A stretch of DNA of 64,000 bases, taken from positions 2,847,001 through 2,911,000 of the forward strand of contig NZ_CP009571.1 of NCBI RefSeq assembly GCF_000764535.1, written 5' to 3'. The notes under the pieces are model-generated. The model made no database searches. It saw only the letters and a program-made list of their open reading frames with translations, and had not been told where the DNA came from. This DNA is from Sphingomonas taxi (GTDB taxonomy: Bacteria; Pseudomonadota; Alphaproteobacteria; Sphingomonadales; Sphingomonadaceae). Both the position numbers and the translations under genes were made by a program. Position 1 is the stretch's first letter, and the number at the start of each line of letters is the position of its first letter. Below, one piece after another: positions 27,789 through 35,220 of the stretch.

Positions 27789-30578
27789 ATGAAGGGCACT
27801 TACGTGCGTCTGTTCGCGGGCGCATCGTTCGTCGCACTGGCCGGCGCGGCGCATGCACAGACGACGATACCAGCCGCACAAGCAACCGGCACCGTGTCGC
27901 AGACCAGCGATCAGGCGGCGAGCGATCCGACGAACGATCAGGACATCATCGTCACCGGCGTTCGCGCCAGCCTGCGGTCGGCGCAGGCGATCAAGCGCAA
28001 TTCCGATCAGATCGTCGATTCGATCAGCGCGCAGGACATCGGCAAGCTGCCCGACGTGAACACGACCGAGGCGCTGCAGCGCGTCACAGGCGTGCAGATC
28101 CAGCGCCGCTACGGCGAAGGCGCGACCGACTTCGATCACCGTACCTCGCCCGCGATCACCGTGCGCGGCCTCACCCAGGTGCAGAACTTCCTCGACGGCC
28201 GTGCGGTCTATTCGGCCTCCGGCGGCCGTGCCTTCGACCTCGAAGCCATTCCGCCGGAACTGCTGTCGGGCGTCGACGTCTACAAGAACGCACCCGCCAA
28301 CATCATCGAAGGCGGCGTCGGCGGCGCGGTCAATCTGCGCACCCGCCGGCCGTTCGATTCGGACAAGCAGGTCGTCAGCCTGACCGCGCGCGGCAATTAC
28401 TACGACCGTGTCGACAAGCCGGGATATTCGGTGTCGGGCCTGTACAGCAACCGCTTCGACACCGGCATCGGCGAGATCGGCTTCCTGGTGAATGCGGTCT
28501 ATTCGAAGAGTCAATATCGGCAGGACGGCATCCTCGCCAACCAGCAACAGCCGATCCCGGCGGGTTCGGTCACGGGCGCGCCGGCCAATGCCAAGGCGCC
28601 GCTCGGCTTCCAGGTGTATGACGATCTCGGCGACCGTCGCCGGCTCGGCATCGCGAGCGCCCTCCAGTGGCAGGCGACCGACAATCTGCTGCTCACCGGC
28701 CAGTATCAATATACCAAATATTGGTTCAACCGCCGCGGCGCCTATTATTATTCGGTCAACGGCGGGACGCAGTCGCGGCCGCTGCCCAGCGCCACCTTCA
28801 CCTTCAACGACGAGGGCTATGCCACGTCGGGCGCGTTGCAGAACCAATTGTTCGAGACCGGCCGCTTCGACCAGGAATTGTGGAGCCAGAGCCAGAACTT
28901 CACGCTGGGCGCCGACTGGAGCCCGACCGACCGCGCGAAGATCCACTTCGACGCGCAATATCTCAAGAGCTATTACAACGCCGATCGCAACGGCAACGTC
29001 CTGTCGCTGTTCACCGCTGCGGGGCAGACCGAGGCGAACGCGCCCAATCAGGAGATCGTCGATTTCGATCTGCGCGGCAGCCGGCCACGCTGGGACGTGC
29101 GCAACAAGGCGCTGCTGACCGATCCAAGCAAATATGCGACGACGTTCATCGCCGATTCGCTCCAGCGCAACGACGCCGATCAGCTCGCTTTGTCCTACGA
29201 TTTGGAATATGATCTCGAGGGCGGCTTCCTGAAGAAGCTGCGCGGCGGCGCCCGCTATTCGGACAATTCGATCGATCTGCGCGGCACCTGGAACGGCGTC
29301 TGCCTGTATCAGACCGGCCCCGACGGCAGCTGCTCGGCACCGGCGGGAACGCCGTTCATCCCGCTCACCCAGAATCCGCAGCTGGCGATGCCCGGCCCCT
29401 CGAAGAACTTCTTCGACGGCAACAGCGTCACCGGCGGCCTGCTGTACCCCGCCTTCCCGCAGGCCAATGGCGTGTGGGCGCAGACGAAGGCGCTCTATGC
29501 GATCTTCGGCGCGAAGACGAAGGACGCGTTCACGCCCGGCGATCTCAATTCGCAGAACGAGAAGACCTACACCGCCTGGGGCATCGCCGATTACGCCTTC
29601 GAAGCTGGCGGCGTCCGCTTCGATGGCGGCGCCGGCGTCCGGCTGGTGAAGACCAAGGTCGTCTCGTCGGGTACGCTCTTCAACTCGGACGGCACGATTT
29701 CGCCGCTCTCGATCGACAAGAGCTACACCCGGGCGCTGCCGAGCTTCAACGTGCGGGCACGGTTCACCGACGAGATCCAGATGCGCTTCGCCTATTCGAA
29801 GGGTCTCGCGCGGCCGAATTTCGACCAATTGTCGACCAACCTGACGCTCAACAACCCCAATCAGGTGAGCCCGATCACCGGTCGACCGAGCGCCAATTCG
29901 GGCAACCCGCGGCTCAACCCGATCGAGTCGGACAATTACGATCTGACCGCGGAATGGTATTTCGCCCCGACCGGGTCGCTGACCGCGGGCCTGTTCTACA
30001 AGAAGGTCGACGGCTTCCTCGCCAGCGGCGTCGTCGTCCAGAACTTCCAGGGTCGCGCCTATGACGTGAATACCGTGCTCAATTCCGGCAATGGCACGGT
30101 GAAGGGCGCCGAGATCGGCTATCAGCAGTTCTTCGACTTCCTGCCCGGCCTGCTCAGCGGGTTCGGTATCCAGGCCAATTACACCTATGTCGATTCGAAC
30201 GTCAGCAATCCGTTCGCGACGGCGGGATCGAACATCCCGACGCAGGTGCCGCTGGAGAAGCTGTCGAAGCACAATTACAATCTGATCGGCCTGTACGAAA
30301 AGGGACCGTTGACCGCCCGCCTCGCCTACAATTGGCGGTCGAGCTACCTCGATCAAACGACCGGCGCGGGCGCCAACGGCATTCCGCAATATGCCAAGCC
30401 CTATGCGTCGCTGGATGCGTCGATCAGCGTCAACGTCACCGATCATGTCGCGGTGTCGGCGGATGCGGTGAACCTCACCAACCGGATGAACGTCACCTAC
30501 ATCGGCACCGCCGCGCAGCCGCTGCAATATCAGCTCAACGACCGCCGCTTCGGCCTGTCGCTGCGCGCCACCTACTAA
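27789..30578 (+). CDS. TonB-dependent receptor (carbohydrate-locus type)
   Basis: A 929-residue outer-membrane transporter. The signal peptide is MKGTYVRLFAGASFVALAGAAHAQ. The TonB box lies in DIIVTGVRASL, and the plug contains IGKLPDVNTTEALQRVTGVQI and PPELLSGVDVYKN. This long form is typical of the Caulobacter/Xanthomonas/Sphingomonas receptors that import oligosaccharides (TIGR01782-like). GGGGAGAGGGACC precedes the ATG. It is divergent from the GntR gene, with an exact operator-like palindrome upstream and a strong intrinsic terminator right after the stop. Given the surrounding glycosidases it probably takes up arabinogalacto-oligosaccharides; the ligand is inferred. Confidence 0.92.
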   Translation: MKGTYVRLFAGASFVALAGAAHAQTTIPAAQATGTVSQTSDQAASDPTNDQDIIVTGVRASLRSAQAIKRNSDQIVDSISAQDIGKLPDVNTTEALQRVTGVQIQRRYGEGATDFDHRTSPAITVRGLTQVQNFLDGRAVYSASGGRAFDLEAIPPELLSGVDVYKNAPANIIEGGVGGAVNLRTRRPFDSDKQVVSLTARGNYYDRVDKPGYSVSGLYSNRFDTGIGEIGFLVNAVYSKSQYRQDGILANQQQPIPAGSVTGAPANAKAPLGFQVYDDLGDRRRLGIASALQWQATDNLLLTGQYQYTKYWFNRRGAYYYSVNGGTQSRPLPSATFTFNDEGYATSGALQNQLFETGRFDQELWSQSQNFTLGADWSPTDRAKIHFDAQYLKSYYNADRNGNVLSLFTAAGQTEANAPNQEIVDFDLRGSRPRWDVRNKALLTDPSKYATTFIADSLQRNDADQLALSYDLEYDLEGGFLKKLRGGARYSDNSIDLRGTWNGVCLYQTGPDGSCSAPAGTPFIPLTQNPQLAMPGPSKNFFDGNSVTGGLLYPAFPQANGVWAQTKALYAIFGAKTKDAFTPGDLNSQNEKTYTAWGIADYAFEAGGVRFDGGAGVRLVKTKVVSSGTLFNSDGTISPLSIDKSYTRALPSFNVRARFTDEIQMRFAYSKGLARPNFDQLSTNLTLNNPNQVSPITGRPSANSGNPRLNPIESDNYDLTAEWYFAPTGSLTAGLFYKKVDGFLASGVVVQNFQGRAYDVNTVLNSGNGTVKGAEIGYQQFFDFLPGLLSGFGIQANYTYVDSNVSNPFATAGSNIPTQVPLEKLSKHNYNLIGLYEKGPLTARLAYNWRSSYLDQTTGAGANGIPQYAKPYASLDASISVNVTDHVAVSADAVNLTNRMNVTYIGTAAQPLQYQLNDRRFGLSLRATY

Positions 30579-30592
30579 ACGGCTTCCCCACT

Positions 30593-30626
30593 GCCGGCGC
30601 GGTCTTCGGATCGCGCCGGCTTTTTT
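30593..30626 (+). terminator. Intrinsic terminator of the TonB receptor gene
   Basis: GCCGGCGCG (30593-30601) pairs with CGCGCCGGC (30612-30620), followed by TTTTTT at 30621-30626, 15 bases after the receptor stop. Confidence 0.85.
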
Positions 30627-30645
30627 GTGCCTGGGGCACAGGCAC

Positions 30646-30680
30646 AAAAAACCGGCCGCGGCCGGGGGGGCCGCGGCCGG
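30646..30680 (-). terminator. Intrinsic terminator of the GH43-CBM13 gene
   Basis: On the minus strand, a 10-bp stem (30671-30680 with 30652-30661) is followed by a run of six T (complement of 30646-30651). With the plus-strand terminator it encloses a perfect 13-base inverted repeat (30621-30633 and 30639-30651), so the two T-tracts are complementary. Confidence 0.8.
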
Positions 30681-30696
30681 TCCGCTCGCCTGTCGT

Positions 30697-32097
30697 TTAG
30701 TTGATCATCGTCCAGCGCTGGTTGCCGCCGCCGTTGCACGGCCAGACGATCAGCTTGGTGCCCGTGTCGGTCGAGGCTTCGTTGACGTCGAGGCAGGAGC
30801 CCGAGGCGCGGTTGACGATCGTCGTGCCGTTATACGTCCATTGCGACTTGTCGCCGATCGAGCAGGAGGTCTGCACCACCGCGCCGCCGCTGCCGTTGTC
30901 GTCCGCCTGGGCGAGGCACAGCCCGCTGCGCTGCACGACATATTGCGTGTAATTGCCGATCGGACGGCGCTCGACCAGTTCGTTGCTGGTGTTGGTGCAG
31001 GTCCATTGGATCGCCGTGCCGTTATAGTAAGGCGAATCGTTGCTGATGTTGGCGCACTGGCCGCTGTGCGCGACCTGCATCTTGACCAATTGCGTGTTGG
31101 GCGAGCCGAGCGCGATCGTGCCCGCCGCCGCATCGATCGTGATCTGCGACGCGGTGCCGGTGAAATCGAGCGAGGTGTTCGTCGGGAAGGTCAGCGGCAG
31201 CCACACATAGGTCGAATCGTTGACGATCTGGCCGATCGCCGGCCCCCAGCGATCACCCATATAAAGATAGGACGTGCCGCTCGATCCCTGCACCGGCAGG
31301 ATATAGGTCGATTGCGAATTGTAGGTGGTGTCGTGACCGAAATAGGTCGGCCCGGTCCACGGCCCGGCGAGACTGGTCGCGGTGAAATAGGCGGCGCGAT
31401 TGGGGTTCCAGCCGGTGGCGCCCGAGGTGATCAGGAAGTAGACGCCGTTGCGCTTTACCAGCGCCGGGGCCTCGCGGTGATAGCCCTTGATCACGGTGAG
31501 CAGCGAATCGACCTTGGTATAGTCCGCGCTCAATTTGTAGACGTTGAGGTCGTAGTTCACGTTCGACGACGAGATCAGATAACCGGTGCCGTCGCTGTCC
31601 TGATACACCGTCATGTCGCGTGAATCATAATCGAGTGGCCGGAAGCTGCCGAGATAGGTGTAATTGCCGTCGACCGTGTCCGACGTCGCCACCGCGACGC
31701 GCGCCTCGCCATAGTCCTTGCCATTCTCCCAATGCGCCCACAGCACGTATTTGCGGGTCGCGGCATTGTAGAGGATCTTGGGCCGTTCGATGTTGGCGCC
31801 GTTCAGCTCGCTCGCCGACGAGGATTTCAGCACGTCGTTGCGGAATTCCCAGGTCTTGAGATCGGTCGACCGGTACATCGACACCGCACGGAAGGAATAA
31901 TCCGGGTTCCGGTTCTCGCCGAGGAAATAATAATAGCTGCCGACCTTGATGACGCCGCCGCCGTGCGCGTCGATCTGCCCGCCCGTCGTGGTGACGAACT
32001 GCGAGCCGTTGTTGACGGTCTGCGCGCTCGCCCAGGCGATGCCGGGCAGCGCCAGCGCCACCATCGCGGCGCCCAGCGCCAAAGTTTTCCTGAACAT
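30697..32097 (-). CDS. GH43 exo-beta-1,3-galactanase-like enzyme with CBM13
   Basis: A secreted 466-residue enzyme. After the signal peptide the GH43 propeller begins with QIDAHGGGVIKVGSYYYFLGENR, typical of the galactan 1,3-beta-galactosidase subfamily (GH43_24). Glu104 (NIERPKIL), Asp161 (SRDMTVYQDSDG), Glu209 (YHREAPALV) and Gln262 (NSQSTYILP) fall at nearly the same spacing as Glu102/Asp158/Glu208/Gln263 reported for Phanerochaete Pc1,3Gal43A, where glutamine replaces the usual catalytic aspartate. A C-terminal beta-trefoil CBM13 (about 345-466) carries three repeats with QWTC, SQWTY and NQRW, as in the Clostridium thermocellum homologue. It would release galactose from the beta-1,3-galactan backbone, bypassing side chains. 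GAGGAGAGGA precedes the start codons (32100 or 32097). Confidence 0.86.
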   Translation of the reverse strand: MFRKTLALGAAMVALALPGIAWASAQTVNNGSQFVTTTGGQIDAHGGGVIKVGSYYYFLGENRNPDYSFRAVSMYRSTDLKTWEFRNDVLKSSSASELNGANIERPKILYNAATRKYVLWAHWENGKDYGEARVAVATSDTVDGNYTYLGSFRPLDYDSRDMTVYQDSDGTGYLISSSNVNYDLNVYKLSADYTKVDSLLTVIKGYHREAPALVKRNGVYFLITSGATGWNPNRAAYFTATSLAGPWTGPTYFGHDTTYNSQSTYILPVQGSSGTSYLYMGDRWGPAIGQIVNDSTYVWLPLTFPTNTSLDFTGTASQITIDAAAGTIALGSPNTQLVKMQVAHSGQCANISNDSPYYNGTAIQWTCTNTSNELVERRPIGNYTQYVVQRSGLCLAQADDNGSGGAVVQTSCSIGDKSQWTYNGTTIVNRASGSCLDVNEASTDTGTKLIVWPCNGGGNQRWTMIN

Positions 32098-32133
32098 CAT
32101 TCCTCTCCTCATCAGCCGATCTCCGTCGGCAAT

Positions 32134-32146
32134 TATGTATGACATA
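32134..32146. promoter_or_regulatory. Operator-like site E (TATGT-atg-ACATA)
   Basis: A perfect 5-3-5 palindrome 37 bases upstream of the GH43-CBM13 gene, the most symmetric copy of the ATGT-nnn-ACAT motif in the window. It is followed by a second dyad, GACAT-atgg-ATGTC, at 32141-32154. Confidence 0.65.
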
Positions 32147-32245
32147 TGGATGTCATGTTGAGAATAGACAGAGGCGCTAACGCTAGCGCTACCATCGCAT
32201 TTCCGTGGGTTTCGCCAGCTTTACAGCGCCGGACCTTCCTTTATC

Positions 32246-32256
32246 ATGTCGGACAA
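32246..32256. promoter_or_regulatory. Operator-like site F (ATGT-cgg-ACAA)
   Basis: Seven of eight bases match the shared palindrome. It lies 33 bases before the small secreted protein that heads the halogenase cassette, suggesting that the cassette belongs to the same regulon. Confidence 0.5.
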
Positions 32257-32288
32257 CAGGCAGGACGATCATGCCTGGGGAGAGGATT

Positions 32289-32858
32289 ATGCAGAGGAAA
32301 GGCTGGGCCGCCGTGTCCACCGCCGCAACGCTGGCGCTCGCCGGCGGCTATGCCGTGCATCACCGGCCCCGTCCGCCCGCATCGCCCCCCGCGGCGGTCG
32401 CGGTGGTCAGCGCGCCTGTCACCGTCGTCCACCCCACTGCCACGCCGAGCGCCCCGCCCGCGCCGGTGCGGGAGCGGCCCGAGCGCAAGCTGGTCGAGAC
32501 GCTCGCCACACACGATCGTCGCGGCGGCGACGTGCGGATGATGGCGGCGGTCATGACGACGCAGCCGCCGCCCCCGGCCGCCGCCGCGCCGGTGGAGGCG
32601 GCGATGACCGCCGCAGTCGCGCGCCTCCCGGTCTTCGCCGCCGCCGCGCCCGTCCACGTCAGTTGCGTGCGGACCGCCTGCGAGGTTGCGGGGCCGCTGC
32701 CGGCGGGGCAGACGGAGGCGACGATGGTGACCGCCTTTCGCGACAAGCAGTTCGAGCATGATCTGCTCGCCCGCGGCTATACGCCGGGGCCGGTGCTCGT
32801 CGCCGATGCCGGCGACGGCAGCCGCGGTTTCGTCTTCTATATCAACAACGAGTTCTGA
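32289..32858 (+). CDS. Small exported Pro/Ala-rich protein of unknown function
   Basis: A 189-residue protein with an N-terminal membrane anchor or signal (GWAAVSTAATLALAGGYAV), then a Pro/Ala/Val-rich stretch to about residue 65. The C-terminal half contains VSCVRTACEVAG (two cysteines that could form a disulfide), FRDKQFEHDLLARGY and GSRGFVFYINNEF. GGGGAGAGGATT precedes the ATG at 32289; an in-frame ATG at 32271 is less well placed. I do not recognise the family. It ends 5 bases before the DUF6445 gene and 740 bases before the halogenase, so it is probably translated from the same message, and its promoter carries an operator-like site. Confidence 0.7.
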   Translation: MQRKGWAAVSTAATLALAGGYAVHHRPRPPASPPAAVAVVSAPVTVVHPTATPSAPPAPVRERPERKLVETLATHDRRGGDVRMMAAVMTTQPPPPAAAAPVEAAMTAAVARLPVFAAAAPVHVSCVRTACEVAGPLPAGQTEATMVTAFRDKQFEHDLLARGYTPGPVLVADAGDGSRGFVFYINNEF

Positions 32859-32863
32859 CACCG

Positions 32864-33598
32864 ATGCCGACCGCCGCGCCGCATGCCGCCGCCACGCCCT
32901 GGTTCGCCGCTCCCGGCGCGATCGAGATCCTGCGCGTCGGCGAGGAGCGGGAGCCGGTCGTGGTGATCGACGGCGCCAGCGGCGACCCGGCGGCGCTGGT
33001 CGAGATCGCCGCGCGCGCGCGGTTCACCGACGCGGCGCGCGCAGGCAGCGGCTATCCCGGGCTGCTCGGTCCGGCGCCGGTCGGCTATCTCGATGCGATG
33101 GTGCGTTTCGTACTGCCGCTGATCGCCGCGCATTTCGGCACCGGCCCGGTCGTGCCGGCACGCGCCCGCGGCAATTTCTCGCTGGTCACCACGCCGGCGG
33201 ATGCGCTGAGCCCCGACCAGCGCGTCCCGCACGTCGACACCGCCGACCGGCTGCAATTCGCGACCGTGCATTTCCTGTCGCCGGACAATGCCGACGGCAC
33301 CGGCTTCTTCCGCCATCGCGCCACCGGGTTCGAGACGATCGATGCCGAACGCCTGCCGGCCTATCATGCTGCGCTCGACCGCGAACGCGCCGATCCACCG
33401 CCGCCCGGCTATCGGATCGAGTCCGACGCGCGCTTCGAGCGGATCGGTGCGGTCGCTGCACGCTGCGACCGGCTCGTGCTCTATCGCGCGGCACTGCTCC
33501 ATTCGGGGCTGATCGCGCACCTGCCGGACGCCGCCGCCGACCCGCGACGCGGACGGCTGACCGGCAATCTGTTCCTCCAATGCCGGGCGAGCGCATGA
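32864..33598 (+). CDS. DUF6445-like protein with an HxD...H...R dioxygenase-type pattern
   Basis: A 244-residue soluble protein without a signal peptide that I assign to the DUF6445 group, commonly found next to tryptophan-halogenase-like genes at TonB-receptor loci. Its sequence shows PHVDTADRLQFATVHFLS (His123, Asp125), GTGFFRHRATGFE, LVLYRAALLHSG (His213) and GRLTGNLFLQ (Arg231). The spacing and order resemble the HxD...H...R metal and 2-oxoglutarate site of Fe(II) dioxygenases. That reading is my inference. The stop overlaps the halogenase start as ATGA, so the two proteins are translationally coupled and probably act together. Confidence 0.7.
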   Translation: MPTAAPHAAATPWFAAPGAIEILRVGEEREPVVVIDGASGDPAALVEIAARARFTDAARAGSGYPGLLGPAPVGYLDAMVRFVLPLIAAHFGTGPVVPARARGNFSLVTTPADALSPDQRVPHVDTADRLQFATVHFLSPDNADGTGFFRHRATGFETIDAERLPAYHAALDRERADPPPPGYRIESDARFERIGAVAARCDRLVLYRAALLHSGLIAHLPDAAADPRRGRLTGNLFLQCRASA

Positions 33599-35106
33599 GC
33601 GGGCAAGACGGCGCGATCCGCCGCATCGCGATCATCGGCGGCGGCACCGCGGGCTGGATGGCGGCGGCGGCGCTCGCGCGCGTGCTCGGGCCGCACGGTC
33701 CGGCGATCACGCTCGTGGAGTCGGAGGAGATCGGCACCGTCGGTGTCGGCGAGGCGACGATCCCGCCGATCCAGGCGTTCAACGCCTTGCTCGGCATCGA
33801 CGAGGACGATTTCGTCCGTGCGACCGGCGGCACGTTCAAGCTTGGCATCGAATTCGTCGACTGGCGCGCGCTCGGCCAGCGCTATTTCCATCCGTTCGGC
33901 GTCTACGGCATCGATCTCGGCGCGGTGCCGTTCGAGGCGCTGTGGCGACGGCTGCACGCCGAGGGCGCGGCGGGTCCGTTGTCCGATTATTCGATCTGTG
34001 CGGCCGCCGCAGCCACGGGCAAATTCATGCGGCCGCAGCCCGGCAACACGCCATTGGCGCATATCGGCTATGCCTTCCACTTCGATGCCGCGCTATATGC
34101 CCGCTTCCTGCGTGGTCGCGCCGAGGCCGCCGGCGTCGTCCGTCGCGAGGGGCGCGTCGTCGACGTCGTGCTGCGCGGTGCAGACGGCTTCATCGAGGCG
34201 GTGACGCTCGCCGACGGCGGACGGGTCGAGGCGGACCTGTTCGTCGACTGTTCGGGATTCCGGTCGCTGCTGCTCGGCGACACGCTCGGTGCGGGGTTCG
34301 AGGATTGGTCGGCGTGGCTCCCCAACGATCGCGCGGTCGCGGTGCCGAGCGCGGTCACCAGGCCGCCACCGCCCTATACCCGCGCCACCGCCCGCACCGC
34401 CGGCTGGCAATGGCGCATCCCGCTGCAGCATCGCGTCGGCAACGGCTATGTCTTCGCCGCCGACCATATCTCGGAAGACGAGGCGACCGCGACCCTGCTC
34501 GCCAATCTCGAAGGCGAGGCGCTGGCCGAGCCGCGCACGTTGCGCTTCCGCGCGGGGCGGCGATCGGCGCTCTGGGTGCGCAATTGCGTCGCGCTCGGCC
34601 TGTCCGGCGGCTTTCTCGAGCCGCTGGAATCGACCAGCATCCACCTGATCCAGTCGGGCATCGCGCGCCTGCTCGAGATGCTGCCGACGCGCGCGTTCGA
34701 GCCTGCCGACATCCGCCGCTACAACCGGCTGATGGCGACCGAGTTCGACAGCATCCGCGACTTCGTCATCCTCCATTTCCACGCCACCGGCCGCCGCGAC
34801 ACCGCTTATTGGCGACGGCTCGCCGAGATGCCGATCCCGGACACGCTGGCGGAGCGGATCGCCATCTATCGCCGCACCGGCCGCGTGTTCCGCGAGACCG
34901 ACGAATTGTTCACCAAGACGAGCTGGCTGGCGGTGATGGACGGCCAGGGGCTGACCGCATCGGGGTACGATCCGCTCGGCGCCGCCTTGCCGCTCGCCGA
35001 TGCGCGTGCGGCGCTCGACCGGATCGGCAAGGTCACCGCCGCCGCCGCCGCCCATATGCCGCCGCATCAGGATTTCATTGCGCGGCACTGTCGCGCGCCG
35101 CGCTAG
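33595..35106 (+). CDS. Flavin-dependent tryptophan-halogenase-family enzyme
   Basis: A 503-residue member of the FAD-dependent halogenase family. Diagnostic elements are all present: GGGTAGW (15-21) for FAD binding, GVGEATIP, the catalytic lysine (Lys82 in GTFKLGIEF), the WxWxIP signature (Trp271, Trp273, Ile275, Pro276) and FLEPLESTSIHLIQ near the end. True halogenases use reduced flavin, chloride or bromide and oxygen to form a lysine chloramine, and nothing essential seems missing. The start ATG at 33595 overlaps the DUF6445 stop. Homologues at TonB-receptor/glycosidase loci have no established substrate that I know of. No flavin reductase is encoded here. Confidence 0.88.
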   Translation: MSGQDGAIRRIAIIGGGTAGWMAAAALARVLGPHGPAITLVESEEIGTVGVGEATIPPIQAFNALLGIDEDDFVRATGGTFKLGIEFVDWRALGQRYFHPFGVYGIDLGAVPFEALWRRLHAEGAAGPLSDYSICAAAAATGKFMRPQPGNTPLAHIGYAFHFDAALYARFLRGRAEAAGVVRREGRVVDVVLRGADGFIEAVTLADGGRVEADLFVDCSGFRSLLLGDTLGAGFEDWSAWLPNDRAVAVPSAVTRPPPPYTRATARTAGWQWRIPLQHRVGNGYVFAADHISEDEATATLLANLEGEALAEPRTLRFRAGRRSALWVRNCVALGLSGGFLEPLESTSIHLIQSGIARLLEMLPTRAFEPADIRRYNRLMATEFDSIRDFVILHFHATGRRDTAYWRRLAEMPIPDTLAERIAIYRRTGRVFRETDELFTKTSWLAVMDGQGLTASGYDPLGAALPLADARAALDRIGKVTAAAAAHMPPHQDFIARHCRAPR

Positions 35107-35220
35107 TCGCATAGCGCGACGAAGGTCGCGCTAGCCACGGTTGCCGCTTGCACGGGTGAACGATCCCCTCATAAGTAAAAGATGCAACGGGCAAGTGATT
35201 GGTCCGGGGGGAGAGATTCG

